Source: JANYJZ01 sp964523395
Lineage (GTDB): Bacteria; Bacteroidota; Ignavibacteria; UBA10030; SZUA-254
Reading direction: 5' to 3'
NCBI GenBank assembly: GCA_964523395.1
Contig: CAZFXS010000006.1
Span: 1 to 64,000 of the forward strand
DNA: 64,000 nucleotides
The stretch's first letter is position 1, and every line of letters begins with the position of its first letter. Under the pieces are notes generated by a model, which did not search any database, was not told the origin of the DNA, and saw nothing but the letters and a program-made list of their open reading frames with translations. This document shows positions 43,752-52,800 of the stretch, piece after piece. Made by a program: the position numbers and the translations under genes.

Positions 43752-46700
43752 TGACGACAAACATTAAAAAAGTTCTCATCCTCGGCAGCGGTGCTCTCAA
43801 AATCGGAGAGGCCGGTGAGTTCGATTATTCAGGGAGCCAGGCATTAAAGGCGCTGAAAGAAGAAGGCATCCAGACTGTCCTCGTCAATCCGAATATCGCG
43901 ACCATTCAAACTTCTGAACAACTTGCCGATAAAGTCTACTTACTTCCTGTCAATGCCGATTTTGTCGAACGCGTCATCGAAAAAGAAAAACCTGACGGCA
44001 TTATGATCGGGTTTGGCGGACAGACTGCGTTGAACTGTGGACTCCAGCTTGCTGACCGGTGTGTCCTTCAAAAACACAACGTGAAAATTCTGGGTACTCC
44101 TGTACAAACAATACGGGATTCGGAAGACCGTGAATTGTTTGTAAAACGGTTGGCAGAAATTAGCGTTGATACCCCCCACTCTCAGGCGATAACAAGCCTT
44201 GATCAGGCAACTGCAGTAGCAAAGCAAATCGGCTATCCGGTGATGGTTCGCGTCGCGTACGCGCTTGGCGGACTCGGCTCCGGAAAATGTGCCAACGAGG
44301 AAGAGCTTGTTGAACGCGTTAAAAAAGCGCTCTCTCATTCTCCCCAGGTATTAATAGAGGAATACTTAAACGGCTGGAAAGAAGTTGAATATGAAGTCGT
44401 TCGTGATGAATTCGACAATTGCATTACCGTTTGCAACATGGAGAACTTTGATCCGCTCGGCATCCATACCGGTGAAAGCATTGTCGTAGCCCCCAGCCAG
44501 ACACTCACAAATGAGCAGTATCATCACCTGCGGGAATTATCAATACGCATCATCAGACACCTGAAGGTTGTCGGTGAATGTAATGTCCAGTATGCTCTTG
44601 ATCCTCATTCAAACGAGTACCGCGTCATTGAAGTCAACGCGAGATTAAGCCGCAGTTCCGCGCTGGCATCCAAAGCTACAGGCTATCCGCTCGCGTATAT
44701 CGCCGCCAAGCTCGCGTTGGGATATTCACTAACAGATTTGAAAAACTCGGTTACTCAGACAACAACTGCCTGTTTTGAGCCAGCGCTCGACTATGTTGTC
44801 GTAAAAATTCCCCGATGGGATTTGAAGAAATTCAAGAATGTCGCGCACCAACTCGGCTCAGGCATGAAGTCAGTCGGCGAGGTCATGGCCATCGGTAGAA
44901 ATTTTGAAGAAGCGATTCAAAAAGCCGTCCGTATGCTCAGCATCGGCCAGGACGGATTGGTTGCCACCAAAACTCCTCACTTCGAAAACCTTCAGACGGA
45001 ACTCGCGATGCCGGGCCCGTTCCGGATGTTCGCGATCCCGCTGGCAATGAAAGAGGGATTCAATATTGACAAGATCCACGAGCTCACTCATATTGACCGA
45101 TGGTTTTTACAGCGCATCAAACATATTGTCACTACAGAACAAACACTGGAAACATACAAAGGCGGACATTGTCCAAAGCATATATTATCCGAAGCTAAAC
45201 GCGTCGGGTTTTCCGATGCCCAAATCGGACGCATTCTTGGAACAGATGAGTACTCCGTCGCTCAACTGCGGAAAACCATGGGCATCCGCCCATTCATCAA
45301 ACAAATCGATACGCTTGCGGCGGAATATCCTGCCGTTACAAACTATTTATACCTGACATACGATGCTTCGGAAAACGATGTCGCGTGCAAAGCTTCCAAG
45401 AATATCCTGGTACTCGGTTCGGGAGCCTACAGAATCGGAAGTTCGGTGGAATTTGACTGGTGTTGCGTGAATGCGTCGCAAACTCTCAGGAAACTTGGAT
45501 ATACTTCTGTACTTCTCAATTATAATCCCGAAACGGTCAGCACCGATTATGACATGTGCGACCGTTTGTATTTTGACGATATCAATATCGAAACAATTTC
45601 CGAGATTTATGAGCGCGAAAAATGTCTCGGAGTCATTGTTTCCGTGGGTGGACAAATTCCAAATAATCTCGCGCTACAGCTTCATGAAGCGGGAGTAAAA
45701 GTTCTCGGCACATCTCCGTTTGACATCGACCGCGCCGAAGATCGTCATAAATTTTCTACATTGCTTGATACTCTTGGTGTCGATCAGCCGGCATGGAGCG
45801 AAGTCAGCTCGCTTGAAACTGCGGTATCATTCGCAGAAAAGATTGGTTACCCGGTCTTGCTGCGTCCATCGTACGTTCTTAGCGGAGCGGCAATGGGAGT
45901 CGCAACAACCGAGAAGGAGTGCAAACTGTTTCTCGACAAGGCAACCGAAGTTTCGCCAAAGCATCCGGTCGTCGTCTCAAAGTATTACGAGAACACAAAA
46001 GAAATTGAAGTGGATGCGGTTGCCTCACAGGGACATATTCTCGCCATGGCTGTCATCGAACACGTTGAGAATGCCGGAGTTCATTCGGGTGACGCGACGC
46101 TTGTGATTCCTCCTCAGCGGACCTATCTCGAAACCATCCGCAAAATCGAGAAAATCACTACCGAAATCGCCCGTTCACTGAATATCACAGGACCTTTCAA
46201 CATTCAGTATCTCTCGCAGGCAACAATGGTGAAAGTGATTGAATGCAACCTCCGCGCGTCGAGAAGTTTCCCGTTCGTTTCAAAAATCTACAAGAAAAAC
46301 TTCATCGAGCTGGCAATCAAGGCTACGCTCGGGCTCCCGGTAGAACGTACAGCGACATCGCTTTCCGCTGTGGACTACGTCGGGGTCAAGGCGCCGCATT
46401 TTTCGTTCACACGCTTGCAGGGTGCGGATCCGACCGTTGGCGTCGAAATGTCATCCACCGGCGAAGTAGGTTGTCTCGGTGAAGATTTTGATGAAGCGTT
46501 TCTGAAGGCGCTTATTTCGGTAGGATTTAAATTCCCGTTAAAAAACATACTTCTTTCCACAGGGCCATTAGTCGACAAAATCACTTTTATCGAGAGTGCA
46601 AAACTTCTTCACGGACTTGGCATCGGTTTCTACGCCACACGCGGAACAGCCGAGTTCCTTTCCGGTTATGGTATCGATTGTACTACAGTTCACTGGCCGA

Positions 46701-46942
46701 TGGAACAGCAATCACCGAATGCCGGCGAGATTATTGAACGGCACCGGGTCGATCTCGTCATCAATATTCCCAAAAATTACCAGGAATCGGAACTGACAAA
46801 CGATTATTATATCAGACGCAAAGCGGTAGACTTCGGTATTCCGCTTCTCACCAATATTCAGCTGGCAAACAGACTGGCAGAAGCACTTTCACGAAAGACA
46901 ATTCAGGACCTTAAGATCAAGGAACTTCAGGCATATGCATAA
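43751..46942 (+). CDS. carB: Carbamoyl-phosphate synthase large subunit
   Basis: At 1063 residues it has normal length. It shows the duplicated ATP-grasp architecture: first half with VLILGSGALKIGEAGEFDYS and the IEVNARLSRSSALASKATGYP block, second half with ILVLGSGAYRIGSSVEFDWC and IECNLRASRSFPFVSK. A C-terminal MGS-like allosteric domain follows (about 930-1063). It makes carbamoyl phosphate for arginine and pyrimidine synthesis. Its place between a carbamoyltransferase cluster and an SGNH hydrolase suggests it may also supply that pathway. Its end overlaps the next gene by eight bases. Confidence 0.96.
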   Translation: MTTNIKKVLILGSGALKIGEAGEFDYSGSQALKALKEEGIQTVLVNPNIATIQTSEQLADKVYLLPVNADFVERVIEKEKPDGIMIGFGGQTALNCGLQLADRCVLQKHNVKILGTPVQTIRDSEDRELFVKRLAEISVDTPHSQAITSLDQATAVAKQIGYPVMVRVAYALGGLGSGKCANEEELVERVKKALSHSPQVLIEEYLNGWKEVEYEVVRDEFDNCITVCNMENFDPLGIHTGESIVVAPSQTLTNEQYHHLRELSIRIIRHLKVVGECNVQYALDPHSNEYRVIEVNARLSRSSALASKATGYPLAYIAAKLALGYSLTDLKNSVTQTTTACFEPALDYVVVKIPRWDLKKFKNVAHQLGSGMKSVGEVMAIGRNFEEAIQKAVRMLSIGQDGLVATKTPHFENLQTELAMPGPFRMFAIPLAMKEGFNIDKIHELTHIDRWFLQRIKHIVTTEQTLETYKGGHCPKHILSEAKRVGFSDAQIGRILGTDEYSVAQLRKTMGIRPFIKQIDTLAAEYPAVTNYLYLTYDASENDVACKASKNILVLGSGAYRIGSSVEFDWCCVNASQTLRKLGYTSVLLNYNPETVSTDYDMCDRLYFDDINIETISEIYEREKCLGVIVSVGGQIPNNLALQLHEAGVKVLGTSPFDIDRAEDRHKFSTLLDTLGVDQPAWSEVSSLETAVSFAEKIGYPVLLRPSYVLSGAAMGVATTEKECKLFLDKATEVSPKHPVVVSKYYENTKEIEVDAVASQGHILAMAVIEHVENAGVHSGDATLVIPPQRTYLETIRKIEKITTEIARSLNITGPFNIQYLSQATMVKVIECNLRASRSFPFVSKIYKKNFIELAIKATLGLPVERTATSLSAVDYVGVKAPHFSFTRLQGADPTVGVEMSSTGEVGCLGEDFDEAFLKALISVGFKFPLKNILLSTGPLVDKITFIESAKLLHGLGIGFYATRGTAEFLSGYGIDCTTVHWPMEQQSPNAGEIIERHRVDLVINIPKNYQESELTNDYYIRRKAVDFGIPLLTNIQLANRLAEALSRKTIQDLKIKELQAYA

Positions 46943-48086
46943 AAGACCATCGCGCCTGAAAAATTTTTTCAAAACCTTTTTTCTTCTCCTCTTCAGTACT
47001 GTTGTCACCATACTTCTGGCCGAAGCTCTGATCCGGATTGCCGAGCCGCAGCGGCTCGATTCGATACGGGGTTTATTCACGGCGGATCCCGATGTCGTGT
47101 ACCGGCTCAAAAGTAATCAGGCCGCAGTGTATTCTCAATTTGAATTTTCAGTGGCAGAATCAACCAACAGCATCGGGTTACGCGATCGTGAAATCGGCGA
47201 CAAGCCGGCAAACGGCTACCGCATTCTGGGGCTTGGGGATTCATTCAGTTACGCCAATGGCGTAGAACTTGAAGACACATATTTCAAACGCATACAAAGA
47301 CGTTTAACGGAATCCTCCGGCAGGCCGGTAGAAATTATCAACTGTGCCGCACCGGCATACGGGTTGATCCAGGAAACCGGATTGTTAAAGAAACTTTCCC
47401 CTTCACTGAAACCCGATGCAGCACTCATCGGCTTTTATGTGGGCAACGACTTTATTGACTCCTATAATCTGTATGACAGCGACGGAAAACCTGCGATTGC
47501 CGTCACCAACGCTGGCGGGCTTGTTTCCATCAAACTAATTGACCAGGAAGGCGGAATCAGAGGGTTTACAGGAAAACTCAGGCAATATCTCGCAACAAAC
47601 TCCCATCTCTACGTCTTTCTCCGCAACAGGCTGTCTGAACTTCTTTCAAAGGCAGGGTTGCGGGGCGCACCGCCGGCACCCGATTTCTGCGCAAAAGAAT
47701 ATTCGGAAGATCTCAAAAAAGGATGGGAGCTGGATCAGCGACTGCTTCTTGAAGCAAAAGAGTTTACTCAACGCAACAATATGAGATTGATTGTGGTTGT
47801 CCTCCCTGCAATTTACCAGGTATACGAAGACGCATGGACAAAATATTTTACCACATTTAAGGTCGATCCAAACCTGTACGATCTAAACAAACCTCAAACG
47901 TTGCTCAACGAGTTTTGTCAGAAGAACGGAATTGAAATCATTGATATGCTTCCGGGCATGCGGCGGGAAGGGAAATCTCAACAACTGTTCTTTCCGATTG
48001 ACACGCACATGAACCCGGAGGGACACCGCGTGGTGGCGGACAGTCTCACCGAATACTTTTCCAGTATTTATCCACTCTTGAAGTAA
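46935..48086 (+). CDS. Membrane-anchored SGNH/GDSL-family hydrolase
   Basis: The 383-residue protein has an N-terminal membrane anchor (about 13-32) and an extracytoplasmic SGNH domain. Block I is LGLGDSFSYA with the catalytic Ser, block III is YVGNDF, and block V is DTHMNPEGHRVV with the Asp/His. SGNH proteins of this type hydrolyse or transfer acyl groups on sugars and polymers. Genes like it often follow carbamoyltransferase/SxtJ/DUF5989 sets, so it may act on the same product. Its start lies inside the carB 3' end. Confidence 0.8.
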   Translation: MHKRPSRLKNFFKTFFLLLFSTVVTILLAEALIRIAEPQRLDSIRGLFTADPDVVYRLKSNQAAVYSQFEFSVAESTNSIGLRDREIGDKPANGYRILGLGDSFSYANGVELEDTYFKRIQRRLTESSGRPVEIINCAAPAYGLIQETGLLKKLSPSLKPDAALIGFYVGNDFIDSYNLYDSDGKPAIAVTNAGGLVSIKLIDQEGGIRGFTGKLRQYLATNSHLYVFLRNRLSELLSKAGLRGAPPAPDFCAKEYSEDLKKGWELDQRLLLEAKEFTQRNNMRLIVVVLPAIYQVYEDAWTKYFTTFKVDPNLYDLNKPQTLLNEFCQKNGIEIIDMLPGMRREGKSQQLFFPIDTHMNPEGHRVVADSLTEYFSSIYPLLK

Positions 48087-48153
48087 CATCAGATCCCGCC
48101 CCCTAAAAAAGAGAGCCTGCCGCCCGATAAATTTTCCCGTTGCCATCTCTGTT

Positions 48154-48633
48154 TTATTTCTTTCTCACAAAAATTGCAATGATAAGCGAGGCAACCAATC
48201 CGGTGACAACTGTCCCCACACATCCCATGATTGCCTGTATCATCGGCGTTTGCATTGAGGCAGCGGCATTCATTTCCGCGGCAATCTCGGCTTCTGATTT
48301 CCCCTGAGAACGAAGCACTTCTTCTCCAACCACACGAAGCTCTTCAAAGTAATTCGGAAATACCACCGTCGTAAACAGCAGCGATGAAAAAATAAGTATC
48401 ACTCCACCAATCAGAGACATGAGGATAGCGGTCCCGACCTGGCCACCATATGTCTTACCTTCAGTTGCAGTCTGTTTTAACCCCCATATTAGTACACCAA
48501 TCTGAATGAGTATTACCATCCAGAACATATTCAGCATAACAGGATCCCTGTACCATCCCGTGAACCCGACAACAAATGTCCAAGCACCGCACAACAGACC
48601 TATGAGAATTCCTGCTTTCATCGTAGTATTCAT
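48154..48633 (-). CDS. DUF4199-like four-helix membrane protein
   Basis: The 159-residue protein has four hydrophobic segments: about 6-25, 34-52, 67-90 and 132-155. The start MKAGILIGLLCGAWTFVVG and the GGQVGTAILMSLIGGVI centre match what I remember of DUF4199 proteins of Bacteroidota. A soluble stretch with EEVLRSQGKSEAEIAAEM lies between helices 3 and 4. Function is unknown. It stands alone with its own promoter and a GAGGTG ribosome site. Confidence 0.7.
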   Translation of the reverse strand: MNTTMKAGILIGLLCGAWTFVVGFTGWYRDPVMLNMFWMVILIQIGVLIWGLKQTATEGKTYGGQVGTAILMSLIGGVILIFSSLLFTTVVFPNYFEELRVVGEEVLRSQGKSEAEIAAEMNAAASMQTPMIQAIMGCVGTVVTGLVASLIIAIFVRKK

Positions 48634-48677
48634 AGTTCACCTCAAGTATGTTAATCTCAATGGTTTAGACGGCTGGA

Positions 48678-48706
48678 AATATAGCAACGAAATCCCCGCA
48701 AATCAA
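48678..48706 (-). promoter_or_regulatory. Promoter for the DUF4199-like gene
   Basis: On the minus strand TTGATT (48706-48701), 17 bases, TATATT (48683-48678); the ATG at 48633 lies about 45 bases downstream with GAGGTG before it. Confidence 0.5.
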
Positions 48707-49125
48707 ATGAAATACCTATCTTGATTTCGCCAACCTCAAAACTAGTCATAATCAGTAATTATCTACGATTACCTCTCCCAGTTTGACGGGAAGAAGCAGG
48801 TAAATCATTCCCTCACCAATATTTCACCCGTAAACACCTTGACTTTTACCTTGTTTCTTAGTAGAATTAAACGCATTGGTAACGCCACACCTGCAATGTT
48901 ATCTCTGCGCTTTTTACCCGGAGAGTATTCTCTTTTTTGAAGGTTCCATTCCTTCGGAGGGCGAGGGAAAGACGGAAAAAATTTCTGAACTCTGACTAAG
49001 AAATTCCACCCAACATTTAGTGTTGTTTTCCTGGTTTTTGATTTTTGCATGAATGTTTTTACGTCACGAAGATGCACCTGAGTGATCTTATTCAGTGTGT
49101 TTTATCGTATTGAAAACAGTCAGGC

Positions 49126-49142
49126 AGTATAATATTTGTTTT
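49126..49142 (+). promoter_or_regulatory. TATAAT-containing element upstream of the small secreted protein gene
   Basis: AGTATAATATTTGTTTT contains a perfect TATAAT (49128-49133). The closest -35-like TTGAAA (49110-49115) is only 12 bases upstream, too close for a standard promoter. Sixteen of 17 bases match 42548-42564. Confidence 0.35.
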
Positions 49143-49200
49143 CTGAAAAAGGTTTTTCGTGTGAGTGAATTTTCAAACACAATTTTATGAGGAAGATGGT

Positions 49201-49740
49201 ATGACCCGTACAAGCCTTTATATCACCGGCGGATTTTTATTCTTATTATTGGCAATGAGCAATATACACGCACAAACCGGCAAGAAGGCGTCGCCTTCAG
49301 GCGTAATAAAAAAGCCGCCGGTTCTCACGCTTAATAATCTTGCCCTGCAATCTGAAATTATCGCGGCAGGTACTGTCACTTCCATGACATCAGAGTGGAA
49401 TGAAGACAAATCAAGAATTCAGACGCGGGTACAGGTTGCGGTTGAGGATCCTATTAAAGGGACTTCAACAGGAAGCTCAATCACCATTGTCATTCCCGGC
49501 GGAGAGGTTGACGGAGTCGGTGAACTTTATACGCATTCAGTGAAATTTCAGCAAAATGAAGAAGTAGTGGTCTTTGCTGCAAAGGATGCCAAAGGAAACC
49601 TGAAGGTAACCAACGGTGAGCAGGGGAAATTTCTCGTAAAGAAAGATAATGCGTCTGGCGCAAAAACCATCTCCGGTGAAGGCTCATTAACTGAGTTCAA
49701 AAACAAGATCAGGAATTCGCTGAAATCGAACAAGCAGTAA
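49201..49740 (+). CDS. Small secreted protein, function unknown
   Basis: The 179-residue protein (ATG at 49201, preceded by AGGAAG) has a signal peptide, MTRTSLYITGGFLFLLLAMS, with likely cleavage after NIHAQ. It then has a beta-rich domain: SEIIAAGTVTSM, TRVQVAVEDPIKGT, ITIVIPGGEVDGVGE and FQQNEEVVVFA. Similar small proteins with a GGxxxGxG and GExVxxF pattern often sit in front of genes for matrixin-type secreted proteases; the next gene here fits that. An upstream in-frame start at 49165 would place residues before the signal peptide and is rejected. Confidence 0.65.
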   Translation: MTRTSLYITGGFLFLLLAMSNIHAQTGKKASPSGVIKKPPVLTLNNLALQSEIIAAGTVTSMTSEWNEDKSRIQTRVQVAVEDPIKGTSTGSSITIVIPGGEVDGVGELYTHSVKFQQNEEVVVFAAKDAKGNLKVTNGEQGKFLVKKDNASGAKTISGEGSLTEFKNKIRNSLKSNKQ

Positions 49741-49843
49741 AACTCTGAAAGATGTCCGCCCTGGGCACGGCTGTCTACGCTGCGCCTGGGAACAGTAATA
49801 ATCAAGAAATTATCGCCGTTTAAATTTTAAAAGAGGGTCGCTC

Positions 49844-52800
49844 ATGAAAAAGATTGTTCTTATTTGTATTGCCTGCATACTTCTTCTTCCGTTACTCGCA
49901 ATGGGGCAAACAGGCCAAACGTTGGTGCCGTTCCAGTCCGGAAATTACCTTTACAAGTTTGTAAAGTCGAACTCGTCCGAACTTACCACCCTGACGTTTA
50001 AAAATCCGTCAGCGTCTGAATCGGGATATTCAACCGGCGTTGCCGCGTTTGGGACCTTGAATAATTCCACTTCCCCTCCCTGCCCGCTGAATAACTCGAC
50101 ATATGTGAAAACGTTCTGGAAATCCTCTGAGAACCTTCTGCTGAGGAAGCATATTTCACTTCCCAACGGAGCAAAGAATGTGAAAGTGTATGTGTCATTG
50201 AATAATTCCACACGCGTCTTCTTTAACGGCACAGAGATTACCGCAGGCATCCAATCACACAATGCTTGTGCAACTCTTGAGGGTGATTTTATCCTCAATG
50301 TGCCAGACGCTTTGGTACAAAGTGGTGACAACCTGTTAGCGGTTCTGGGATTGTGGAATAACTCAAAGAATTATATGGATACCAAAGTCACCGGTGATCT
50401 TTCATTTACTATTTCTGCAAGCTCCGGCGCTAATGGTACCATAACTCCAAGCGGATCAGTGTCAGTAATTCCGGGCGCAAATGCGACATTTAACTTTACA
50501 CCTGCGACAGGATACCATGTCGACAGCCTTATCATTGACGGCACAAAAATCGCCGCCGCGCCAAACTATACATTTACCAATGTTACTGCAAATCATACGA
50601 TCAGAGTAACGTTTGCCATCAACACATATATCATTTCGGCGACCGCAGGACCGAACGGATCGATCTCGCCGTCTGGTTCAGTCGTGACAAACTATGGTTC
50701 GACACCGGCATTTACGTTTACGCCTTCAACCGGATATCACATTGACAGCGTTATTGTCGACGGGACAAGTTTGTCTGTTGCGTCAAGTTATACATTTTCA
50801 AGCGTTACGGCGAACCATACAATAAGAGTAACGTTTGCGATTAATACATATACAATTACAGCGTCTGCAGGACCGAATGGAAGTATTTCACCGTCGGGTA
50901 CGATAACCGTAAACTATGGAAGCACGGCATCATTTACCATTCAGGCTAATACACATTATCATGTCGACTCATTACGAATAGACGGCGGTGCACCGGTATC
51001 GGTCGCGACATCGGCATCAACTCCTTCTTCGATGCCATATAATTTTACCAATGTCACCGCGAATCATTCCATCAATGCAACGTTTGCTGGCAACAGATAT
51101 GTACTGTCAGTTGTTGTTGATACTGATCCGCCCTCAGGAAACTCGTCCGTAGGATCAGTGCAAATTTCCCCTTCGCAAAGTCTGTATAACCCCGGAGACA
51201 ATGTTACACTCACCGCATTCGCGGCACCCGGGTATCATTTCGTGCATTGGATTATGCCGGATGCTTCGACACCGTTTGTAAACCCGATGAATATCACGAT
51301 GGACGCAAACAAATCACTTACCGCGGTATTCGCGCCCAATGTTCTGCAAACCATAGTGGTCAATACCATCGACGATGTGGTTGATGAAGATGACGGATTG
51401 ACTTCTTTGCGTGAAGCGATTTCAATGGCGAATTTAAATCCTGGCGGAGACTCTATTTCGTTTGATATTGTCGAAGGGAGTCTTCCCGGATCAAAAATAA
51501 TCGTGCTGAACGAACCGTTACCGGTATTCAACAATCCTATCATTCTGGATTTCAGTGATCTGTTGGACGGCAACGGGAATCCGATTATCACGCTTCAGCC
51601 GGGATGGGCGCCCGGAGCATATCCGAACAGTAATGGTATAGAACTCGGCGGCGATTTCCTGCCATGGGGATATACCCCTGAGGGAAGCATCATCCGCGGG
51701 TTGAATGTCACCGGATTCCCCGGCTCGGGAATCTGCATCGAAAGCAATAACAATCTTATCCAGAACAACGTTATTACCGGAAACGGTGCGCACGGTGTTT
51801 GCATTGAAGACGGAAACGGCAACGCAGTCGGTAACGCCAATGCATCGCCTAATGATACCCGCGGAAATAAAATCTACACGAACGGACTCAATGGTATTGC
51901 GGTTATGGAAGTGAACACCGGCGATGCCATTCCACCGCCGCATAACAATACGTTCCTGGGAAATTCAATTTACTCCAACGGAAAGCTCGGCATCGATCTC
52001 GGAGGAAACGGGAATGTTACACCGAACAAATATCCGGGCGGACCGACCAATCCCCTTATTCGCCCGAGTGTGGCAGATGCGATTAATTTCAGAGTAAACT
52101 TCCCGACAATCAACATCGCCACCGTTGCAAATCCCGGACCTTCAACTATTCAGGGATATATGCTCAGCTGGCGCAGTACAACGTTCCGCATTGAAGTATT
52201 TCTCAATGACGACGAAGCCGATCCGACAGGATTCGGTGAAGGGAAGAAACTGATTGGATCAACAACCGTAGTTACCGATGCTGATTCGGCATACGCGTGG
52301 TTCGTCATTACTTCCAACACTCCGCTTTCCGCCGGACAGCTTGTTTGTGCGACTGCAACCGATGAGTTCGGAAACACTTCTGAATTCTCACTCAACTTCC
52401 CGACAGGCCTTGAAACAAGAATTTACCAGAGCGGCGAGTTTGTCATCAACAAAACGCTTTCCGGTATTCCGCTTCACTGGCCCGATGGATATGGTTCATT
52501 CAACTTTAGCAATAGCGTTCTCAACAGCGGGTTCGCCAATGATATCGAAAACTCTTTTATAGCGTGGAATACACAAGCGGTAAAGCCTGACCTTTCACCG
52601 AATGTCGTTTATTCTAAAGCGACTCCCCAGGTTCTCACGGAAAATTGGGGTGGGTATCCCGACGGCATTAACAATATCATTTGGGTGGATAATAACTGGA
52701 CAAACGTAACCGAGGGCGCACCGCCAAGCGCGATTGCCGTTACCAGAGTGCGGTACAACGCCTATAACGGAGAGATGACCGACGTCGATATCGCGTTTGA

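Larger units (their letters stand above)
48634..49200. other. 567-base intergenic region with promoters and a doubtful reading frame
   Basis: The left end carries the DUF4199 promoter. On the plus strand TTGACT (48839-48844), 17 bases, TAGAAT (48862-48867) looks like a further promoter with no gene for more than 300 bases. A 90-codon open frame on the minus strand (48805-49077) is basic and unlike any family I know; I do not call it a gene. The right end has a TATAAT box (49128-49133) and AGGAAG just before the ATG at 49201. Confidence 0.5.

Noticed and set aside
48805..49077. 90-codon minus-strand open frame in the gap before the small secreted protein gene
   Set aside because: No recognisable family, no ribosome site, unusually basic composition and no neighbour to suggest a role; kept only as a remark in the intergenic entry.
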